Shown: piece by piece, positions 8,810 through 17,729 of the stretch | Position numbering within the stretch: the first letter of the stretch is position 1 | Layout of the letters: each line of letters begins with the position of its first letter | From: Helicobacter rodentium ATCC 700285 | GTDB lineage: Bacteria; Campylobacterota; Campylobacteria; Campylobacterales; Helicobacteraceae | Length of the DNA stretch: 64,000 nucleotides | Direction: 5' to 3' | Assembly (NCBI RefSeq): GCF_000687535.1 | Contig: NZ_JHWC01000004.1 | Coordinates: forward strand, 95,921 to 159,920 | Translations under genes and position numbers: made by a program | Notes under the pieces: generated by a model | Databases searched by the model: none | Told to the model about the DNA's origin: nothing | Seen by the model: the letters and a program-made list of their open reading frames with translations, nothing else

Positions 8810-10094
8810 AATTTTTGTCCATTTTAGGGGTAAAGTGTGCAATGGGAATCCAACAATCTTTGTAAATAGGGGTTTGCGTTTGGATTTGCACTTTATTGTA
8901 ATATTCATCAAATCCGTGCGCGACATATTGTGTAGAGGATTTATTCTCTATTTTGTCTGTTTCTTGAGTGGCGACATTTTCTATTAAGACATTCAGAGTT
9001 TTCTTTTGGGCTTTTAATTTCTCTCTAAATTCCAAATTATTCTTTGCGATTCGCACTTCAATTTGTTGTTTTCTTTGTTTTGCAATTTTATGATGAATCC
9101 TATCTTGGAGCTTGGCAGAAGGTGTATTATCGCGTGGGCTATAAATGAAGCTGTGTAAATGCGTCAAGGGTAAAAGGCAAAAATTCATATAAGCTTCTTG
9201 CCATATTTCTTCGCTTTCTCCGGGGTGTCCTACAATAAAATCGCTTCCCAAAGCAAATCCTTTTTCGGCTAGTAGGGTAAAAAGCTCTAAGTCTGTTTTA
9301 AAGGTATTTAAACGATTCATTATTTTTAACATTGCAGGTGCGGTGTGTTGCAAGGCGATGTGTAAATGGCGTTCAATTTTTGGGTTTTCTAATACATTTA
9401 AGAAATGTTCATTGATTTGCGATGGTTCTAAACTACCGATTCTAAGACGTTTTAAGTCTGGAATCTCGCAAAGAGATTCTATTAAAGTTGCGATGTCTTT
9501 ATTAAATTCTTTACCCCAACTCCCTAAATTTGTGCCTGTTAGGATAAATTCAGTAAAGCCTTTTTGAGTAAGATTGCTTACTTGAGATAAAATCATTTCT
9601 TGCGTGAAGCTACGTGCTTTACCGCGCACACTTGGGATAATACAATAAGAACAAGAAAAATCGCAACCCTCTTGAATTTTAATAAAAGCACGACTTTTAC
9701 CAATAAAGTCGCCTAAGATTTCATTTTCTAAACTGCTTAAATCGTCCTTCAAATAGAACGAAGTTTTTTGTTTTAGAATTGTGTTGATATTTTCTTTATG
9801 TGAATGTCCAAAGACGCCAAAAACCAAGTTTTTATCCAACAGATTCTGTCCTTGTGTTTGTGTGCCACAACCTGTGAAATAAATCTTTTTACCTTCTCCT
9901 TGCAATCGGTTAATATAGTTTCTAACTCCACTATCTGCATTGTTGGTTACGGTGCAAGAATTGACAACCACAATATCACTTTCTTCCTCATAAGGCGTTT
10001 GAATAAAGTCTTTAAGAGCATTTATCATTACTTGTGTGTCAAATACATTTGTGCGACAACCAAAGGTTTTAAAATAGACTTTTTGTTTTTGCAT
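8796..10094 (-). CDS. mtaB: tRNA t6A37 methylthiotransferase MtaB
   Basis: Radical SAM enzyme that converts t6A to ms2t6A at tRNA position 37. The N-terminal MTTase domain supplies cluster cysteines (TFGCRTN near residue 13, VVNSCTV near residue 48, FTGCGTQ near residue 77), and the radical SAM motif is CDFSCSYC near residues 143-150. A short TRAM-like C-terminal region follows. The GCRTN motif and the 432-residue length favour MtaB over MiaB. It lies 9 bp downstream of the MscS gene and overlaps the FtsH-like gene by 14 bp. Confidence 0.9.
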   Translation of the reverse strand: MQKQKVYFKTFGCRTNVFDTQVMINALKDFIQTPYEEESDIVVVNSCTVTNNADSGVRNYINRLQGEGKKIYFTGCGTQTQGQNLLDKNLVFGVFGHSHKENINTILKQKTSFYLKDDLSSLENEILGDFIGKSRAFIKIQEGCDFSCSYCIIPSVRGKARSFTQEMILSQVSNLTQKGFTEFILTGTNLGSWGKEFNKDIATLIESLCEIPDLKRLRIGSLEPSQINEHFLNVLENPKIERHLHIALQHTAPAMLKIMNRLNTFKTDLELFTLLAEKGFALGSDFIVGHPGESEEIWQEAYMNFCLLPLTHLHSFIYSPRDNTPSAKLQDRIHHKIAKQRKQQIEVRIAKNNLEFREKLKAQKKTLNVLIENVATQETDKIENKSSTQYVAHGFDEYYNKVQIQTQTPIYKDCWIPIAHFTPKMDKNYAEI

Positions 10095-10103
10095 TGAAAA
10101 TCT

Positions 10104-11807
10104 TTAGAAGAAATTTTGCTGTGGAATCTCACCATCGCTTTTTAAATGAATATTTTTAAATGCTTCCTTTTCGTTTCGGGGTGAGAAATTTTTGGGCTTA
10201 CCCTCATAAATTGTTGTGCTAGGATACGCAATTTGAATATTAGGCTGGAGTAAAATCTCATCAATAATTTCGGAACTGATACTGCTACGTAGTGCCAAAG
10301 TAGCATAAGCATTGGTTAAATACCATACAGAAATGCGGATTCCATTGGGTTCAAGCAAACTAAAGACGCGTGGTTCCACATTGGTATTGCGCAAACTAAA
10401 GCGGTCGCGCATTTTTATAAATTGTTTGCGTGTGCTTTCTGTGTAGCCTTTAGCGTATTTTTTCGCGCATTCTCTTGCGATATGACAAGCTCTTTCGTGG
10501 TCGGAATCAAAAGTAATAGTAAAGTCGATTCCGTCCCAAACGGTTTTCATTCCCCCGTGTGTGTAGTTGGAAAACATTGTTGTGAAAACAAAGTTATTGG
10601 GAACAAAGATAATGCGTCCTGCCCTGCGATTCTCTTTATAAGTTGTGAGCGTAATGTCTTCATAAAGAGTGATTCTAAGGATAGAAATGTCTAACACATC
10701 ACCAATATAAACAGCACCCTCTTTGATGACTTTGATTCTATCTCCTGCATGCACACAACCGCCTACAACAATCACAATCCAACCCAAAATAGACATAAAA
10801 AGGTCTTTCATTGCAATGGCTAAACCTGCAGATGCAAATCCAAGCACGGTTACAAGGTAGCTTACATTATCTAAATAAGCAAAGAGTAAAATCAAAATAA
10901 TAAGAGTAATATTTAAAAAGTTAATGATTTTGTTTGTTGTGTAAATGCGTTCGTTGTCGTGGATATATTTGCGCACCCCAAGTTTAATAGAAAAAGCGAT
11001 TCCAATGAGAATTAAAATTGTAATACCTATGTAAATGCTTTTGATAAATTGTTCTTTGATTTGAGTTTTTAAACGCGTTTTCACTTCTTCCATTTCTTTG
11101 GTAAAGATTTCTAAAGTTGTATTAAAGACTTCTTGCGTTGTTTCAAGCACGGTTAGCGCATTGTCGTTTGCTTGGTAGGATTTAATGAGGGATTCTCTGT
11201 CGGAAAAAAGGCAATAGTTGGAGCTGCAAAGATTGTGAAGCTTGTCTAAATTTTGTGTAGTGCTATAAATTTCTAGCAATTTGCTTAACGCTTCGTCTTT
11301 TTGTTTGAGGAATTTGAGGTTTTCTTGTAGATGCCGATAGCTTTGTTGTAGGAGTGCTAATTCTGTATCTACTTTTTTTATGTAAGAATAAGCGCGTGCA
11401 ATAAGTAAGAGATTTGTAACATTGGGTGCTTCTTCAATTTTTTTTGCTTCTGTCAATTCACGAAAAGGAGAGTCTTTATAAATACCCAAAACTTCTTTTT
11501 GTTGCTCTAATGCAGTAAGATTGCGTTCTAAAATACTTAGCTGATTCTGCGTTTCAATACTTTTAGGCTGTTTTTCTAGTGCATTAATTTCATTTTGAGT
11601 TTGCAAAACACTGAAAATCACTTGCTGGTAGGCTTGATAATTGGAATATTTTTTCATCCATAAATTATTGGGATTATTTAGAAAATTATCCGCTTGTGTA
11701 ATTTGAGAATCTAGTTGTTTGATATTTTTTATCTCCTCTACTAATTCGTTTCCCAATGCGCTTGTGAGAAAAATAAGGAGGAGGACTAAAAATCGTAAGG
11801 GTTTCAT
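10104..11807 (-). CDS. MscS-family mechanosensitive channel
   Basis: The 567-residue protein begins with a signal peptide (MKPLRFLVLLLIFLTSALG) and a long periplasmic helical region of roughly 230 residues rich in Gln and Leu. Several TM helices follow, including an MscS pore helix (GFASAGLAIAMKDLFMS, about residues 323-339) and the beta domain start GDRIKV. The cytosolic MscS vestibule ends the protein. The extended N-terminus indicates an MscK/YbdG-like large channel. Its ATG overlaps the aroB stop by 4 bp, placing it in the aroB operon. Confidence 0.88.
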   Translation of the reverse strand: MKPLRFLVLLLIFLTSALGNELVEEIKNIKQLDSQITQADNFLNNPNNLWMKKYSNYQAYQQVIFSVLQTQNEINALEKQPKSIETQNQLSILERNLTALEQQKEVLGIYKDSPFRELTEAKKIEEAPNVTNLLLIARAYSYIKKVDTELALLQQSYRHLQENLKFLKQKDEALSKLLEIYSTTQNLDKLHNLCSSNYCLFSDRESLIKSYQANDNALTVLETTQEVFNTTLEIFTKEMEEVKTRLKTQIKEQFIKSIYIGITILILIGIAFSIKLGVRKYIHDNERIYTTNKIINFLNITLIILILLFAYLDNVSYLVTVLGFASAGLAIAMKDLFMSILGWIVIVVGGCVHAGDRIKVIKEGAVYIGDVLDISILRITLYEDITLTTYKENRRAGRIIFVPNNFVFTTMFSNYTHGGMKTVWDGIDFTITFDSDHERACHIARECAKKYAKGYTESTRKQFIKMRDRFSLRNTNVEPRVFSLLEPNGIRISVWYLTNAYATLALRSSISSEIIDEILLQPNIQIAYPSTTIYEGKPKNFSPRNEKEAFKNIHLKSDGEIPQQNFF

Positions 11808-12850
11808 TTGGAAAATTCACTCAATACTTCTAGGATTGTTTCTTTGGGAATATCCTCTTTAAAACATGCATTGCCAATTCCATTAGGCAAAATAAATTTA
11901 ATGCGGTTATTGGAAGTTTTTTTATCCCAAAAGAAAGCTTGATAAAAGGATTCTATATCTCTTATTTTGTAAGTAGTTGGAATCTGGTATTTTTGAAGTA
12001 ATTCTGAAATACTCTTTTCTTCCTCTTGTGTGATGAGATTCAATCTCAAAGCAAGTTTGTTTGCCATTATGATTCCAATTCCAACAGCCTCTCCGTGTAG
12101 ATAATGCCCATAGCCACTTTCTCTTTCAATAATATGTCCAAAAGTATGTCCATAGTTAAGAGTGGCACGGATTCCGTATTCTTTCTCATCTTCTGCTACG
12201 ACTTTAGCTTTAATGCTCACCGCTTGGTAGATAATGCTCAATAAAGCCCCTTGATTGGTTATATCGGCATTTTGTAAAACCTTAAAAAAGCCTTTATCAA
12301 AGCAAACTGCCATTTTAATGATTTCAGCCATTCCTGCGCTTAATTCGCGTTTTGGTAGAGTAGATAGGAAATGAGGGTGGATAAACACTGCTTTGGGTTG
12401 ATGAAACAAGCCAATCAGGTTTTTACCGAAGTGATTATTGATACCCGTTTTGCCTCCCACACTAGAATCCACTTGCGCTAAAAGTGTTGTTGGGATTTGG
12501 ATAAAATCTATTCCACGCATAAAGATTCCAGAAGCAAAACCAACAATATCTCCAATTACTCCTCCACCAAAGGCAATCATTAAGGAGTTTCTGTTTAATT
12601 GATGATTAAAGGCGGCTTCTAGGATTCCATTAATTGTTTCAAAGTTTTTATAATTTTCGCCATCGGGAATTGTGTGGCAATAAATTTCTTTCGCTTCCAA
12701 GTTTGCAAGTAAGGTTTGCAGGTGTAACCCCGCAATTTTTGGGTTTGTAACGATGAGAATCTTATCTTTATGTGTGATTTTGTGCAAGTCGCCAAAAGTG
12801 ATTGTGTAACTAGGTAAAGCAATGCTAAATGGATTGTTTTGGCATTTCAC
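11804..12850 (-). CDS. aroB: 3-dehydroquinate synthase
   Basis: Second enzyme of the shikimate pathway; converts DAHP to 3-dehydroquinate with NAD and a divalent metal. The NAD-binding motif AFGGGVIGDIVGF is near residue 95, followed by IPTTLLAQVDSSVGGKTGIN and the metal-binding His contexts LNYGHTFGH and YLHGEAVGIG. Length of 348 residues is normal. First gene of the minus-strand operon; a class II DAHP synthase for the preceding step is at 41.3 kb. Confidence 0.97.
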   Translation of the reverse strand: MKCQNNPFSIALPSYTITFGDLHKITHKDKILIVTNPKIAGLHLQTLLANLEAKEIYCHTIPDGENYKNFETINGILEAAFNHQLNRNSLMIAFGGGVIGDIVGFASGIFMRGIDFIQIPTTLLAQVDSSVGGKTGINNHFGKNLIGLFHQPKAVFIHPHFLSTLPKRELSAGMAEIIKMAVCFDKGFFKVLQNADITNQGALLSIIYQAVSIKAKVVAEDEKEYGIRATLNYGHTFGHIIERESGYGHYLHGEAVGIGIIMANKLALRLNLITQEEEKSISELLQKYQIPTTYKIRDIESFYQAFFWDKKTSNNRIKFILPNGIGNACFKEDIPKETILEVLSEFSK

Positions 12851-12978
12851 TGGGTGTGCCTTAAAATAAAATTCAAAGCTAGTATTCTAACATTTTTTAC
12901 TTTTTTATTTCTTTAGAATAGGGTAAAAATTGTTTGAATTTGAGAGTTTATATAAAATTTAGGTTTAAAAAATTAGTT

Positions 12979-13620
12979 TTAAGACTGAAGTAAATAATAA
13001 GCTCCAAACGCCCCAACAAGCATTAAAATAATATCGCTGATGATTCCAATAAGGTTTTTATAGCGCAATAAAATTGCCTTTTGCATCAAAAGCGCATAGC
13101 TCATAAGAATACAGAAATCAAGAAGAATCCATACTGCTACGAGAATGCTTAAACCCGTAAGAATAGAATCGGTGATATGGATAAACTGCGGAAAAAATGC
13201 TACAAAAAATAAAATGTCTTTTGGATTGCCTATTGCAATGCCAAACCCCTCTAAAAAGCTAGAGACAAAGGTTTTGTTAATTTTGATTTGATTGCATTGC
13301 GGTTCGGATTCCTTTTGGGGCTGACTTTGATAGTTTTTCAATGTATGATACAAAGAGCTAAATCCTAGATAAAAAATAAATGCACAACCTGCAATACTGA
13401 TGAGGGATAATGCAAAGGGAGAAATTTCAAATGCACCTAAAATTATTGCAATGGCAAAGGTTATCAGGAGTAAAGAGGCGAAGTTTGTCCCTATGCTTGT
13501 AAAGAATGCTGTTTTAAATCCATACATTGAAGCATTGCGTATCACAAGCGCAACCACAGGACCGGGTGTCGCAATGAGTAGGAAAACCGCTAGAATATAG
13601 GCAAGTAAAATTTCAAACAT
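12979..13620 (-). CDS. LysE/RhtB-family amino acid exporter
   Basis: The 213-residue integral membrane protein has about six hydrophobic segments and the family signature ATPGPVVALVIRN near residues 18-30, plus the conserved FLEGFGIAIGNPKDILFF region near residues 125-142. The family exports amino acids or related small metabolites with the proton motive force; the substrate cannot be told. A second family member lies at 25.6 kb. It appears to be monocistronic. Confidence 0.87.
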   Translation of the reverse strand: MFEILLAYILAVFLLIATPGPVVALVIRNASMYGFKTAFFTSIGTNFASLLLITFAIAIILGAFEISPFALSLISIAGCAFIFYLGFSSLYHTLKNYQSQPQKESEPQCNQIKINKTFVSSFLEGFGIAIGNPKDILFFVAFFPQFIHITDSILTGLSILVAVWILLDFCILMSYALLMQKAILLRYKNLIGIISDIILMLVGAFGAYYLLQS

Positions 13621-13757
13621 TAGGATTCCTTTGTTTGTTAGTATTGTGTATTTTATCTTAAAACTATTTTAAAGTTAGCCATTTTGGCATCGTGAGAAAA
13701 ATTGTAGAATTTTCGTAACAGCCTATAATCTTAAATTACACAAAGACTGCTTACGAT

Positions 13758-14354
13758 TCAATGCAGACTAAAAGGAGAAAAAATAAAATTAAGCGAATGA
13801 GGCAGCTTTAAATCAAAGGGATTGAGTGCCTTTTGCGGTGCGATAATCAAGGTGTAACCTCCCTTTTTGTCCCTATCCCATATACTATAAAATTCTTTTT
13901 TAGAGCTGATATACTCGCCATAGTTTGGGTCAAAGATTTGCAAATAATTGCCTTTGTGATTGATAATCACTACAAAGTGAGGAAATCTAGGGTCGTTTTC
14001 AATCTTTACAAGCATTGGAATCTTGACAAGTTGATTAAGAATCTCTCTATCTAAAGAATAGGAGTTAGCCTTAAAGCCTAGCTTTTGAGCCGCTGCTTTC
14101 AAATCTGTAAAGCTCACCATATCTGTATTTAGTTTGCTTTCACTCATTGTTTTTAAGATTTCTAATTCAGTGAAATTGCTTTGATTTAAGATATTTAGTA
14201 ATGTAGCAAGCGAGGAAGCACCGCAAGATTCCTCATAGCTTTGTCTTATCACTCTTTGATTCTTTATTTCTTGATAGGATTGCACGATAAATTCTGCATT
14301 TGCGAGGCTTTGAAGCAAACAAAGTAGCAGATAAATTTTTATCAAGTTTTTCAT
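13758..14354 (-). CDS. Periplasmic stand-alone C39-type cysteine peptidase
   Basis: From the ATG at 14354 the 198-residue product has a Sec signal peptide (MKNLIKIYLLLCLLQSLANA) and a C39 peptidase domain: oxyanion Gln38 and nucleophile Cys44 in QSYEESCGASS, His126 in PHFVVI, Asp142 in FDPNYG. C39 enzymes cleave after double-glycine leaders; normally they are domains of ABC exporters, but here the enzyme is alone and predicted to be exported. FapD of Pseudomonas amyloid operons is a comparable lone C39-like protein. It lies 55 bp downstream of a partner gene on the same strand, and three GG-leader proteins are encoded within 6 kb. Starts at 14375 (ATG) or 14381 (TTG) are possible; no clear Shine-Dalgarno decides. 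Confidence 0.85.
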   Translation of the reverse strand: MKNLIKIYLLLCLLQSLANAEFIVQSYQEIKNQRVIRQSYEESCGASSLATLLNILNQSNFTELEILKTMSESKLNTDMVSFTDLKAAAQKLGFKANSYSLDREILNQLVKIPMLVKIENDPRFPHFVVIINHKGNYLQIFDPNYGEYISSKKEFYSIWDRDKKGGYTLIIAPQKALNPFDLKLPHSLNFIFSPFSLH

Positions 14355-14409
14355 TAAGAGATTCTGTATTGCCATTTGCAAACATTAGAGATTGTCATTG
14401 TGGAATCCC

Positions 14410-15441
14410 TTAAGCCTCTGTGTCTAGTCTTTTTTGTGAAGTTGCAAAATAATTTTTTAGGCTTTGAATGTCCAAATTCCCTTTACTTCTCTCTCCAAAG
14501 AGTATTAAGATTTGCTCTAGCTTCTGCTGACTTTTAATAAAGTCTAAGGTATTTAAAAAGCTTGTATCTTGATAAGTTTCACTCTTGCTTGTTACTTGGA
14601 TTGGTTTAAATTTATTTTTGCTTTTCTGCTCCCTAAGATTCTTATTGTATTCCTCAATTTCCTCATTTTCTTTTCTTAGTTGTTCTTGCCATTCGTCATA
14701 TTTTGCCTGATATTCTTTGCGTAATTCCGCCCATTGTTTCCCAAATTCCTCTGGGCTCATATCTTTAGCACTTGTGCGCAGAAGTTGTCCTGCTTTGCCT
14801 CTATCAAATACATTCATTCCTAGCCAACTATCATTTTCATCAATAAAGTTTGTGTATGTATTCCCTGCTTTTTGCAATTCTAAAGCTATCGTTGAATCCC
14901 CTACTACATAGCTTGTATCTAATGCCATAAAGATTCTAAACTTACCGCTCTCATTTAATTCGCCTCTAGCATTAAGATATTGTGGAATATTGAGTAGGCT
15001 ATTATAAAGTGATTCGTCCTTTGGTGTTTTGGCTTGATTGATGAGGGATTCTAACTCTTGGCTAGATAGTTTTGTAAATGATTGGTAAGCGTTTTGAATG
15101 CTGCCCTTTATATCAAGATTGTTATAATAGCCTATAACTCGGGATAAATCGTATCTTATTATCATAGTAGAATGAATGTTTATGCCACTTGGGATTCCAA
15201 GTTGTGTGTTAAACTCACTTGGCAAAAAGCCCTCTTTATCGGGAGTAAAGCCGATAATGTTTGCGACTATTTCTCTAAAATTAAATGCTGTATTTTGGGA
15301 ATCATCACTTGAGTGTGCTTGTGTGGAATCCTCATTGCTTTTTTGTGGCGATTCTTGTTGTAAATTGTTGCTCTTGCTTAAAGAATCTTGAAATTGTCTC
15401 TGTGGCACTAAATTATAGTTGTTATTTTGAATTGCTATCAT
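14410..15441 (-). CDS. Partner protein A of a GG-leader protein
   Basis: The 343-residue protein has no signal peptide. The first ~50 residues are Ser/Gln/Asn-rich and probably disordered. A motif GFTPDKEGFLPSEFN (residues 64-78) followed by LGIP is shared with partner B, in the pattern G[FY]xxDxxGFxxx[DE]FNxxxG[IL]P. A charged coiled-coil-like stretch (QWAELRKEYQAKYDEWQEQL) lies in the C-terminal half. It follows GG-leader protein A closely, its Shine-Dalgarno AGGA overlapping that gene's TAG stop. It vaguely recalls the Campylobacter Cj0814-type family described as flagellar-dependent secreted proteins; that link is from memory and weak. It could equally be a chaperone or immunity factor. 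Confidence 0.65.
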   Translation of the reverse strand: MIAIQNNNYNLVPQRQFQDSLSKSNNLQQESPQKSNEDSTQAHSSDDSQNTAFNFREIVANIIGFTPDKEGFLPSEFNTQLGIPSGINIHSTMIIRYDLSRVIGYYNNLDIKGSIQNAYQSFTKLSSQELESLINQAKTPKDESLYNSLLNIPQYLNARGELNESGKFRIFMALDTSYVVGDSTIALELQKAGNTYTNFIDENDSWLGMNVFDRGKAGQLLRTSAKDMSPEEFGKQWAELRKEYQAKYDEWQEQLRKENEEIEEYNKNLREQKSKNKFKPIQVTSKSETYQDTSFLNTLDFIKSQQKLEQILILFGERSKGNLDIQSLKNYFATSQKRLDTEA

Positions 15442-15449
15442 TACAAATC

Positions 15450-16001
15450 CTAGTAAAATTTAACTTCCATAGCATTTTGATAACGATTCCGTATTTCTTT
15501 GACAATTAAATTATTCGGCATATATCTTGTTGAATATGCTGTTCCAGTAACTGCATTATAAACTGCTGTCCCATAAGAAAAATATGTGTATCTACCATTC
15601 CTAGAGTAACCCACATTCATTTTAACACTGAAACCTATCAACTGATAGGGGTTACCTCCTGTGGTGGCTAACCAATCTTGCCCTCTGCGTGAGCTTGGAT
15701 TTGCACACCGAGACTGACCTTCACCACATAATTGTATAGAGCGATAATTACCTTCCTGTTTAAAAGTGCTCCATTCATAATCACTAGGAATCATAATAGC
15801 GTGAATTTCATTTCCTCCGCCTATGAATCCAACATTATACCCCCCTACGACTTGCTTTTCCTCCTCTGTGCTTAAGAGCCTTACGCCTTTACTTGTATCG
15901 CTTACTGCACCATTGGTTATTTGTGCTAACAAATCCTCTGCCAATGCACCACTTGAAAATAAACCACCCATTACCGCAATGCTAAGAAATTTCTTTAACA
16001 T
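15450..16001 (-). CDS. Secreted GG-leader protein A
   Basis: The 183-residue precursor has a Sec signal peptide (residues 1-21, ending SGALA), a conserved leader (EDLLAQITNGAVSDTSKG then VRLLSTEEEKQVVGG) with Gly53-Gly54, and a 129-residue core. The core has two cysteines (LCGEGQSRC) able to form a disulfide, and is rich in Tyr, Asn and Gly, including RNGRYTYFSYG. A similar RYTY stretch occurs in core B, so these two may share a fold. The leader matches the LSxxExxxVxGG signature cut by C39 peptidases. It heads a minus-strand unit with partner A and the C39 gene, divergent from the beta-barrel gene. Confidence 0.8.
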   Translation of the reverse strand: MLKKFLSIAVMGGLFSSGALAEDLLAQITNGAVSDTSKGVRLLSTEEEKQVVGGYNVGFIGGGNEIHAIMIPSDYEWSTFKQEGNYRSIQLCGEGQSRCANPSSRRGQDWLATTGGNPYQLIGFSVKMNVGYSRNGRYTYFSYGTAVYNAVTGTAYSTRYMPNNLIVKEIRNRYQNAMEVKFY

Positions 16002-16041
16002 TGTTTTCCCCTTGTAAATTATTCTTTTTGAAATATCGGCT

Positions 16042-16047
16042 ATTTTA
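16042..16047 (-). promoter_or_regulatory. Probable -10 box for GG-leader gene A
   Basis: On the minus strand TAAAAT lies about 40 bp upstream of the ATG of GG-leader gene A. It is an imperfect -10 box in AT-rich DNA inside the 149-bp divergent spacer shared with the beta-barrel gene. Confidence 0.35.
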
Positions 16048-16150
16048 ACAAAAAGTTAAGATTATTAATCAAGGATTTGTTTAAAATTGAAATGAAAATT
16101 GCTAAATGTTGTTATATGTTACTATTTGTAATTTTAATTTGGAGGATTCA

Positions 16151-17008
16151 ATGATTAAAAGAGTGTTATTTGGGATTTTAGTTGGTGTTTTACCACTTCT
16201 TGCGTCCGATGAGTTGAGTATTGATAGTCTTTTTAAAAAGCAAATTGGGCTTAGAAGCATTACAAATCTTTCACTTCTAAGCACAGGGAATGCAAACTCT
16301 TATACAATGTATCCGAATCTAAGCATTACAGGCAACCCGACAATATGGAATGATACGAAGCAACTAAGTCTTAATCAAACCTTTATTTATACCTTACACC
16401 CGAAATTTGATTTGCTTGTTTCGGGCAATGGAAGCTATGCAAGACAAGAATATACGAACTTTTTCACAGGTGAATATTCTCATAATAATAAATGGTCGTT
16501 TAATTCCTTGTGGCTTGGGTTAATCTATACTTTTAATAGCGTTGCGGATTTTGTGCCACAGATTAGCTTTCAAAGTGCAGTGGTGCAGAGGGAGACTTTT
16601 GTCAATGAGGATAAAAACTTTTATCTCAAATCTCAAAACTTACAAGCAACCTTAAGAGGATACAGCGACCCTGTGGTTTATGGAATCTATGGGGGATTTG
16701 GCTATAACGCAAAGAGGAAGTTTGAGTTTGCAAAGGTAGAATATGGTAATAGCTATTATATCGGCGGGGATTTGTCTATCATCTTAAGCCCTAAGATTAC
16801 GCTAGATTTAGGGGCGGAGCAGAGATTCCAAACAGAACAAAAGATTAATGGATACCAAAACTCCGAGATTCGCTCTATCCCCACGCTAAGCATAGGTTCT
16901 ACTTATAGTGTAAATTCTGATACCGCAGTTTCTCTTAGTGCCTCTTTGGGCGGAAGTTCCGCTGCACCTGATGCTATCTTTGGACTTACTTTGTGGCAGA
17001 AATTTTAA
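16151..17008 (+). CDS. Outer-membrane beta-barrel protein of the GG-leader locus
   Basis: The 285-residue product starts at the ATG at 16151, preceded by GGAGG; an in-frame start at 16106 would bury the signal peptide and is rejected. A Sec signal peptide (MIKRVLFGILVGVLPLLAS) leads into alternating amphipathic strands with aromatic girdle residues (such as LNQTFIYTLHPKFDLLVSGNGSYARQ, here summarised) and a terminal Phe (LWQKF), all typical of outer-membrane barrels. Predicted strand number is about 12-14 by eye. It resembles the generic transporter/Phenol_MetA_deg type of barrel to which FapF belongs; that is inference. Location among the GG-leader genes makes it the candidate exit pore. Confidence 0.78.
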   Translation: MIKRVLFGILVGVLPLLASDELSIDSLFKKQIGLRSITNLSLLSTGNANSYTMYPNLSITGNPTIWNDTKQLSLNQTFIYTLHPKFDLLVSGNGSYARQEYTNFFTGEYSHNNKWSFNSLWLGLIYTFNSVADFVPQISFQSAVVQRETFVNEDKNFYLKSQNLQATLRGYSDPVVYGIYGGFGYNAKRKFEFAKVEYGNSYYIGGDLSIILSPKITLDLGAEQRFQTEQKINGYQNSEIRSIPTLSIGSTYSVNSDTAVSLSASLGGSSAAPDAIFGLTLWQKF

Positions 17009-17012
17009 GAGA

Positions 17013-17027
17013 GTTACTTAAAGTAAC
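17013..17027. promoter_or_regulatory. Inverted repeat upstream of GG-leader gene B
   Basis: GTTACTT-A-AAGTAAC is a perfect 7-bp inverted repeat with a 1-bp centre, about 62 bp upstream of the -10 box. It lacks a T-tract, so it looks more like an operator for a dimeric regulator than a terminator. It is conserved exactly in copy 2. Confidence 0.5.
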
Positions 17028-17088
17028 AAAAGAGAGGTTTGAGAATTGATGAATCAAAAATTAAAGATAAATTTAACTTTTAATCTTT

Positions 17089-17094
17089 TACAAT
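17089..17094 (+). promoter_or_regulatory. -10 box of GG-leader gene B
   Basis: TACAAT lies 36 bp before the ATG at 17131; the matching position in repeat copy 2 is a perfect TATAAT. The one-base difference predicts weaker transcription here. Confidence 0.55.
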
Positions 17095-17130
17095 AAAGCG
17101 TTCATAAATTTAAACCTAAAAAGAGAACAA

Positions 17131-17721
17131 ATGAAAACAAACAAAATTTTAGGCATTCTTGCAATCTTAGGATTCTTTTCTAGCGCAAGTTTTGCGGAGG
17201 ATTTCTTAGCAAAATTAACCAATGGTGCAGTAAGTGATACAAGTGAGGGCGTGAGAGTTTTAAGCGCAGAGGAGGAAAGGGAAGTTGTAGGAGGAGTTTA
17301 TACGCACATAAAATCAATGGATAGTAGAATCTCAAATTATGGTGTGCCTATGCGTTATACGGTATATGGACAGATAGACCTTTTTGGTAAAGAAGTAAAT
17401 CAAAAAAATCCCATAGAAGTTTTAAACTTTAAGCGAGATACTTATGACCAAGGGCGTTATCTAGGGCTTGACAAAAAATACCATTTTGCAGTGCAAAGTG
17501 ATACTATTGGAGTTACTTGGGGACAAGTAAGTAGTATTTATGTTCAATCTAACTATAACTATTCCAAAAGCGTTTCTTGGAATAACAGATATACCTACAA
17601 TGTATTTTATACTTTAGAGGGAAGCAATAAACTTTATCAAGCTTATACCAAAAAATCAAGAAATTTAGCAAATTTCTATCAATTTAGAGCGAAGCATACT
17701 TTAGATTCAAGGCGATTCTAG
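17131..17721 (+). CDS. Secreted GG-leader protein B
   Basis: The 196-residue precursor consists of a Sec signal peptide (residues 1-22, ending SASFA), a leader (residues 23-55) ending LSAEEEREVVGG with Gly54-Gly55, and a 141-residue core. The core has no cysteine, is basic and Tyr/Asn/Ser-rich (SNYNYSKSVSWNNRYTYN) and looks beta-rich. Leader and core have sharply different conservation: the leader is almost identical to that of protein C, the core is not. Predicted processing is signal peptidase, then C39 cleavage after Gly55. Partner B follows after 8 bp. Biological role unknown; toxin, adhesin, signal or fibre subunit are all possible. Confidence 0.82.
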   Translation: MKTNKILGILAILGFFSSASFAEDFLAKLTNGAVSDTSEGVRVLSAEEEREVVGGVYTHIKSMDSRISNYGVPMRYTVYGQIDLFGKEVNQKNPIEVLNFKRDTYDQGRYLGLDKKYHFAVQSDTIGVTWGQVSSIYVQSNYNYSKSVSWNNRYTYNVFYTLEGSNKLYQAYTKKSRNLANFYQFRAKHTLDSRRF

Positions 17722-17729
17722 GAGAAATT

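Larger units (their letters stand above)
17006..17295 (+). repeat. Direct repeat copy 1: operator, promoter and leader
   Basis: This stretch and 19118-19407 are the same length and nearly identical: 125 bp of upstream DNA followed by 165 bp coding for signal peptide and GG-leader. Similarity stops at the second Gly codon. Differences are scattered point changes. The end of the repeat coincides with the predicted peptide cleavage site. Confidence 0.9.

Noticed and set aside
8810..8926. Upstream extension of the FtsH-like gene to 8926
   Set aside because: It would lie wholly within the mtaB coding region and adds a polar segment before the first TM helix; the ATG at 8809 gives the normal FtsH N-terminus.
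17006..17130. Inverted repeat as a terminator after the barrel gene
   Set aside because: The stem is AT-rich and short and no T-run follows, so an operator is preferred, though termination cannot be excluded.
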